The position numbers were made by a program, and so were the translations under genes. Below, in pieces: positions 7,268 through 11,319 of a stretch of DNA of 11,319 nt; position 1 is the first letter of the stretch, and each line of letters opens with the position of its first letter. The notes under the pieces were generated by a model, which saw only the letters and a list, made by a program, of their open reading frames with translations, made no database searches and was not told where the DNA came from. This DNA comes from an uncultured Clostridia bacterium (lineage in GTDB: Bacteria; Bacillota; Clostridia; Christensenellales; Borkfalkiaceae), in assembly GCA_947174975.1 (NCBI GenBank), contig CAMWLA010000031.1:1-11319 (forward strand), given 5' to 3'.

Positions 7268-7286
7268 CGAAAAGTTAAGATGTCAA
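7257..7286 (-). promoter_or_regulatory. Orphaned promoter of the remnant locus
   Basis: Minus strand TTGACA (7286-7281), 18-bp spacer, TAAATT (7262-7257) with a preceding TGT. The -35 box overlaps the TGA stop codon of the transglutaminase-like gene (7285-7283), so there is no room for a terminator between them. It now drives only the non-translatable remnant, if active. Confidence 0.55.
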
Positions 7287-7993
7287 ATACTTGATTTTTT
7301 CCGTCTTATCTTTTTAACTTTTTTCGTCATAATCTTTCTGCCGATATTCTCGTACAAAAACTTTTTAACCCCGTGATATGCTTGCTTGAATTGCGCGTAG
7401 AACTCGTCGGGGCAGTCGAATATACCCAGATCTTCGATAACGGCCTGCTGCTGCACCGTTGTGTTTTCACCCTTCCAGTCGATTTGCAGATTTCCGAAAT
7501 CTTTGACCGCAACGGCGTAATCGAAAAACTTTCCGCTATAGTCGGGAAACAGCGATTGCAAGCCGGATATGTAGGCTTTATCTGTTATCACGCCCTCCAG
7601 ACTCAACCACTCGCCGTTATAGAATACTTCCGCCCAGGTATGAACGATTTGGGGCGGCGCAAGCCTTGCCATGATTGCGGGCATCAAGCTTTTCTGAAAA
7701 ACTTTCGTAACCTTCGTGCCGTGCAGTCTGCAAGGAACGCCGACCGCGCGGAGTAGCGCCATAAGCAACGTCGCTTTCGTGTTGCATTGCCCTATGCCGT
7801 CCTTTAAAACTTGGGTTGCGGTCAAGTTGTCGTATTTATTGTAGCCGAGCAATATCTTGTTCTGAACGTAATCATAAATTGCACCGATTTTATCAAATTC
7901 GTCCAACCCGTTCCACTTTTCGCAATCAATCAAATCGACAATTTCTTTCGCACGGTAATTCAGCATAACCGTATCTTTCAAATATTTTTCCAT
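7283..7993 (-). CDS. Transglutaminase-like cysteine enzyme, cytosolic
   Basis: 236 residues with the papain-like transglutaminase core. Visible signatures are GQCNTKATLLMALLRAVGVP around Cys70 (nucleophile on a helix), HTWAEVFYNGEWLSLE with His118, and Glu133 at the place where the triad usually has Asp. The fold is used by protein cross-linkers and by peptidases or amidases; the sequence does not tell which reaction or substrate applies. There is no signal peptide or membrane segment, so it is likely cytosolic. The last ~20 residues are strongly basic (KIMTKKVKKIRRKK), which might contact nucleic acid, a membrane or an acidic partner. A GGGAG ribosome site lies 11 nt before the ATG. It follows the R-M gene by 97 bp with no terminator and no clear promoter, so read-through is plausible. 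Its own transcript would run to the terminator at 6904-6933. Family confident, role unknown. Confidence 0.85.
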   Translation of the reverse strand: MEKYLKDTVMLNYRAKEIVDLIDCEKWNGLDEFDKIGAIYDYVQNKILLGYNKYDNLTATQVLKDGIGQCNTKATLLMALLRAVGVPCRLHGTKVTKVFQKSLMPAIMARLAPPQIVHTWAEVFYNGEWLSLEGVITDKAYISGLQSLFPDYSGKFFDYAVAVKDFGNLQIDWKGENTTVQQQAVIEDLGIFDCPDEFYAQFKQAYHGVKKFLYENIGRKIMTKKVKKIRRKKSSI

Positions 7994-8089
7994 AATGATT
8001 TTTACTCCCGTTAACTACCGCACATCAAGTTTACCGATAAAAGCGATATTAGTTTAATATTTTGCACAACCGTAATAGTTAAACTCCAT

Positions 8090-11000
8090 TTAAACCGTTA
8101 AATCGATAAGAGAAATTTCGTCGTCGGTAAAACCGTATTTTTTATAGAGCTGCTTATCTATTTCCTCGACAGACTTGTTCCAATCTATATCTTTATAAAT
8201 CGTATCGAAGTCCGGCAAGTAATATAAAAACTTATAGGGAGTCATGAGGTTTATACATTTGGCAAATTTAGTCGCTAAATATTTCTTACAATTTTCAGCC
8301 TTTGATTTATCGTCAGTATCGTAAATTGCTAACTTAGACCGCCCAAACGCCTCGTCGCATTCCAATAACTCGATATACTTGTCATTGACGAACGCTTCGT
8401 TCGGATACGCCGACGTTATAACGATTTTATACTTATCAACAGGTTCTCTATCCAAATCATCCGTCTTTATATAATACCATTTTGACGTTCCGCCGGAACC
8501 GGCTTTATCGTTGGTCAAAACCTTCGTATAGCCCTTGGGCGTGGGTAAAGCTCTATCGGTAACTTCTTTAAGGACACTGTTTTTATGATACTGAACAAAA
8601 TTCGACTCGCATACCTTTTTTATCCCGCTCCATTTGAAAGTATCGGCACACGATGCTAATTTCTTTGCTATACTGAGAAATTCTTTTCGAACAGGCAAAA
8701 TCTTATCTGTTCTTTCAATGCTTTCATCCTGATAAATTACCTTCTCGGCAACGCCGTCGTTATTATATAAAAATACGCCGACATCCCCGGGTATTCGCCT
8801 TACAATATCTCCGAATACAGACTCTTCGTCCGGAATATGCTTTTCTCCTTGCCTTGAACTTCCGTTATATATTCTCAAATATTCCAATCGTTGGTCAAGA
8901 GTATTCAGTTTACCTCTTTGAAATTCTTTCGCCGGATAAATCAGACACGAAATATCCGCCATTGAAAGTGCGATCTTCTGGAAATCCTGATAAATGTCTA
9001 CGGCGTTTTTATTGTTGCCTTCGGTTGCCTCTTTAACAGTTACCTGATAGGGAGGGTTGCCGACTACTGCTCCGAATTTCACTTGTTTACCTCCTTGGGT
9101 AATGGTGTCAGTTCTCTTTATAGAATAAAAAGGTTTGTCTTGTGTTAATAACGAAATAATTTTTTCACAATCGGGTAAAACGTAAGAAGTAATAACTTCG
9201 TCCGCTTTTTTGCCGCCGTAGGCGATGCACTCAACGTTTAAGCCCAACGCCTCGTAAATTCTTCTTGTAAACTCGTAAGCGGTGGTTGACGTGGGAATTG
9301 AATAAATTGAATTCCTTAATTTTTCGTCTTCAACGCTGCCTTTTAAAACGGAATATAACGCAAAAGAAAATTCACCGGCCTTGCTTGCAATATCTAAAAT
9401 TTTCTCACCGTTATTTACAATTTCAACAAGCTTATCCTTGCCTATTAAATTGCACATATTCTCGGCAATTTTATTTGGTGTTACTATTTCCGAAGTGGAA
9501 AATCTGTTAAATCTGTTTAACGCGTTTGCCGCGCGCTCGTTTTCGCTTAACTGCTCGTCTTTGGAAAGCATATTCGCCCGTTTAATTACTTCGTCCACGC
9601 CAAGCGCATCAATGCGGGATATGAATTTGATTAAACCTTGAATAAACTTTTTATTGAGTTCTAAGTTTTCAAAAATCCGGTTATTCTCAATCGAATACGG
9701 CGAAGCGGAATCAAGGCTGTCCAAGACAGCTTTCAGACTGTCTATATCTGACTTTGACAAAAATGCATAGAATGCTATTTTTGCTATACACATGCGGTAT
9801 TTCTTTGCCAAGTCTTTATCTGCGCCGCTATTGCTATCGTTGTCCGTATTACCCGAACCGCCGGATTGGGTATTATTGTCGGGACTTCCGTCGTTACCGC
9901 CGTCGGTGTCTTCAAGCTCACTTTGTTCCCCGCTGTCGTTAGCCTCGGTTTTAGTAGATGAATTATCCAACCCGTTTGCATTTTGACTGCGGATATATGC
10001 CGCCAAATCGCTGTTTGAAAGTAATGCAGCATTCCAGGTTACCGACTTTACGTCGTCGATTATACTCTTTTCACGGTTATACTTTAATATGAGTTCTATT
10101 AAATTTTTAGGTTCAACTTTTACCAGCTTTTTCGCATTGTATGCGATTATGGGAGAAAAACTCAAATCGTCCGAAACGGTTTTTTCCAAAGATTGATTAT
10201 TGCCTTTTACCTTGTTTACTACCCTTGTGGAAAGCCCCTGAATATTGAACATCCGTACCGGGTCGAAATCAACGAGAATAGTCTGCGGTTTTAAATCTTT
10301 TTTGAATTTACTTCCGTTTTCCGCGGCATATTCTTGGACGAATTGATTTTGGATACGGAATATTGCCTGATCGTACTCCTGCGGAGATTGTGTGTTTTTA
10401 AGCATTATCATAGTATCCCATTCTTTGACGGTAACGCCCGTAAGCATTTTATAAACCGTTAAAGTAATCGTCTTGATTTTCGGAGTTGAGTTCTCGCATT
10501 GGGATATATGTGCTTTAACTTTGTCGACACTGTCTAATTCTTTTTTCAGATTATGTCCGGTTATATTCAATACTTTATAATTGTCTAAATTCAGAAATTG
10601 CTCTTTATTTTTTTGTAACAGCAATTCCATCGCGTCGCAAGCGTACTTGAACGGAAGCGCAAATACCATGTGCTTACACACGTCGTTATCGCGTATTTTA
10701 GGTACGTTTAAAAACCCGAATATTTCGTCGCTTTCTTCCGAACCGTCAATAGCTTTTAACAGACTCAGCACCGCGGCTTCGTGCTTAAACTTTATTTCGC
10801 CGTCTTTTTTAACCGTGGCAAACAAATCGTTCAGCGTCCACTGCGCGCCGTTTGTTTTGGAACGGCGCAATTCTTCACGAATAGAATCCGGTAAATTAAA
10901 CGCAAATCTTAACATTTTCGGAAAACCGAAATACGGATTATCGCTTTCCTGATAAGGAAAACCGGTTTCGGGATTAGTCACGTCGTTTTCAATATCCTCA

Positions 11001-11319
11001 AAATGCTCTTCGTCCCATTTTTCTTTTTCCGTCAATATATCTTTATATTGACACATTGCCACTATATTTTCTTGGGTAAACTTGTTTTCGTATAAAAGAT
11101 TATAGGGTGTTCCGGATAAGTGCAATTGCTGAACCGCCGCTATCTTTTCAACTTTATTTTTAAACTGTCCGTATTCTCTTTGCTCTTCTTCAATAACGTC
11201 TTCGTCGGCGTCCTTTATGGGCTTGCCGTATTCGTGTGCCCATGCACCGTAGTGCGTTTCATCAACAATAAGCAAATCAAACTCAGTTCCGTAAATCTGT
11301 TTTAAGCGTTTCTTGATAT
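8090..11319 (-). CDS. Single-chain helicase-methyltransferase R-M protein (N-terminus beyond window)
   Basis: The frame is open to the right edge; 1075 residues are visible. An in-frame TTG at 11275 is inside the helicase core and is not the start. Numbering from the first complete codon: Walker B/motif II LLIVDETH (15-22), motif III-like SGTP (68-71), motif V-like MLTGVTVKEWD (about 291-301), motif VI-like QAIFRIQNQ (317-325), an acidic linker (about 444-503), methyltransferase motif X STSEIVTP (607-614), motif I ILDIASKAGEF (640-650), catalytic NPPY (754-757), and a C-terminal region (about 850-1075) that may recognise DNA. The order helicase, coupler, N6-adenine methyltransferase, target domain matches Type ISP enzymes such as LlaBIII, whose nuclease is N-terminal and would lie outside the window; other helicase-Eco57I-like fusions are possible. 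Predicted role: methylate host sites and translocate to cut foreign DNA. Motif I is degenerate against DPACGSGxF. Confidence 0.85.
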   Translation of the reverse strand, partial: IKKRLKQIYGTEFDLLIVDETHYGAWAHEYGKPIKDADEDVIEEEQREYGQFKNKVEKIAAVQQLHLSGTPYNLLYENKFTQENIVAMCQYKDILTEKEKWDEEHFEDIENDVTNPETGFPYQESDNPYFGFPKMLRFAFNLPDSIREELRRSKTNGAQWTLNDLFATVKKDGEIKFKHEAAVLSLLKAIDGSEESDEIFGFLNVPKIRDNDVCKHMVFALPFKYACDAMELLLQKNKEQFLNLDNYKVLNITGHNLKKELDSVDKVKAHISQCENSTPKIKTITLTVYKMLTGVTVKEWDTMIMLKNTQSPQEYDQAIFRIQNQFVQEYAAENGSKFKKDLKPQTILVDFDPVRMFNIQGLSTRVVNKVKGNNQSLEKTVSDDLSFSPIIAYNAKKLVKVEPKNLIELILKYNREKSIIDDVKSVTWNAALLSNSDLAAYIRSQNANGLDNSSTKTEANDSGEQSELEDTDGGNDGSPDNNTQSGGSGNTDNDSNSGADKDLAKKYRMCIAKIAFYAFLSKSDIDSLKAVLDSLDSASPYSIENNRIFENLELNKKFIQGLIKFISRIDALGVDEVIKRANMLSKDEQLSENERAANALNRFNRFSTSEIVTPNKIAENMCNLIGKDKLVEIVNNGEKILDIASKAGEFSFALYSVLKGSVEDEKLRNSIYSIPTSTTAYEFTRRIYEALGLNVECIAYGGKKADEVITSYVLPDCEKIISLLTQDKPFYSIKRTDTITQGGKQVKFGAVVGNPPYQVTVKEATEGNNKNAVDIYQDFQKIALSMADISCLIYPAKEFQRGKLNTLDQRLEYLRIYNGSSRQGEKHIPDEESVFGDIVRRIPGDVGVFLYNNDGVAEKVIYQDESIERTDKILPVRKEFLSIAKKLASCADTFKWSGIKKVCESNFVQYHKNSVLKEVTDRALPTPKGYTKVLTNDKAGSGGTSKWYYIKTDDLDREPVDKYKIVITSAYPNEAFVNDKYIELLECDEAFGRSKLAIYDTDDKSKAENCKKYLATKFAKCINLMTPYKFLYYLPDFDTIYKDIDWNKSVEEIDKQLYKKYGFTDDEISLIDLTV
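9809..9988 (-). other. Low-complexity acidic Asn/Gly/Ser/Asp linker in the R-M protein
   Basis: About 60 residues (444-503 of the visible part) are almost only N, G, S, D, E and T, between the helicase/coupler region and the helical segment before the methyltransferase. It is probably a disordered hinge. Such tracts vary in length between relatives. Confidence 0.8.

Noticed and set aside
7994..8089. Promoter or terminator between the R-M and transglutaminase-like genes
   Set aside because: No -35/-10 pair with acceptable spacing and no GC-rich stem with a T run could be found; only weak AT-rich dyads are present.
9784..10032. Small open frame across the acidic linker of the R-M gene
   Set aside because: It is another frame of a low-complexity coding stretch and has no independent support.
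8090..11275. TTG at 11275 as the start of the R-M protein
   Set aside because: It falls inside the helicase Walker B strand (DLLIVDETH) and the frame continues to the window edge, so the gene is only partly visible.
1..11319. CRISPR array, tRNA, rRNA, insertion sequence or prophage genes
   Set aside because: No regularly spaced repeats, tRNA-like cloverleaf, transposase motif or phage structural protein was seen on either strand; the repeats present are protein-domain repeats or the promoter/leader pair.

Overview
The window appears to come from a Gram-positive, probably gut-dwelling member of the Clostridia. Supporting signs are two lipoproteins with lipobox signal peptides, Shine-Dalgarno sites of the AGGAGG type, SigA-like promoters (TTGACA, 17-18 bp, often an extended TGn -10), and modular surface proteins with Ig-like, FN3-like and His/Cys-rich repeats of a style common in uncultured gut Firmicutes. 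The lineage is inferred from style only. Every gene I can support lies on the minus strand, so the window reads right to left.

Right to left: (1) 11319-8090 is the C-terminal ~1075 residues of a large single-chain restriction-modification-type protein. It has an SF2 helicase/translocase half (DETH box), an acidic low-complexity linker, and an N6-adenine-type DNA methyltransferase half (motif X, motif I, NPPY). Its N-terminus lies beyond the window. (2) 7993-7283 is a cytosolic transglutaminase-like cysteine enzyme with a very basic tail. No terminator is visible between it and the R-M gene. (3) 7286-6904 is a degenerate locus: a complete-looking promoter and leader hairpin run straight into the last ~90 codons of a surface-protein domain, without a usable start codon, and end at a strong terminator. 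(4) 6831-2386 is an apparently self-contained unit for a 1420-residue lipoprotein pectin methylesterase: promoter, structured leader, gene and terminator. (5) 2361-198 is a second self-contained unit for a 683-residue FN3/Ig-like binding lipoprotein. (6) 162-1 holds a promoter and the first 36 codons of an unidentified gene.

The two lipoproteins probably act outside the cell on plant polysaccharide: the esterase removes methyl groups from pectin and the other protein is a likely binding or scaffold component. The most informative feature is the pair of near-identical promoter/leader segments, one before the esterase and one before the truncated remnant. Together with the related beta domain in both, it suggests that a duplicated pectin-surface gene was lost by a deletion that removed its start and most of its body but left its control region, last domain and terminator. 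I see no tRNA, rRNA, CRISPR array, insertion sequence or complete novel system. The R-M protein is the only defence-type gene.
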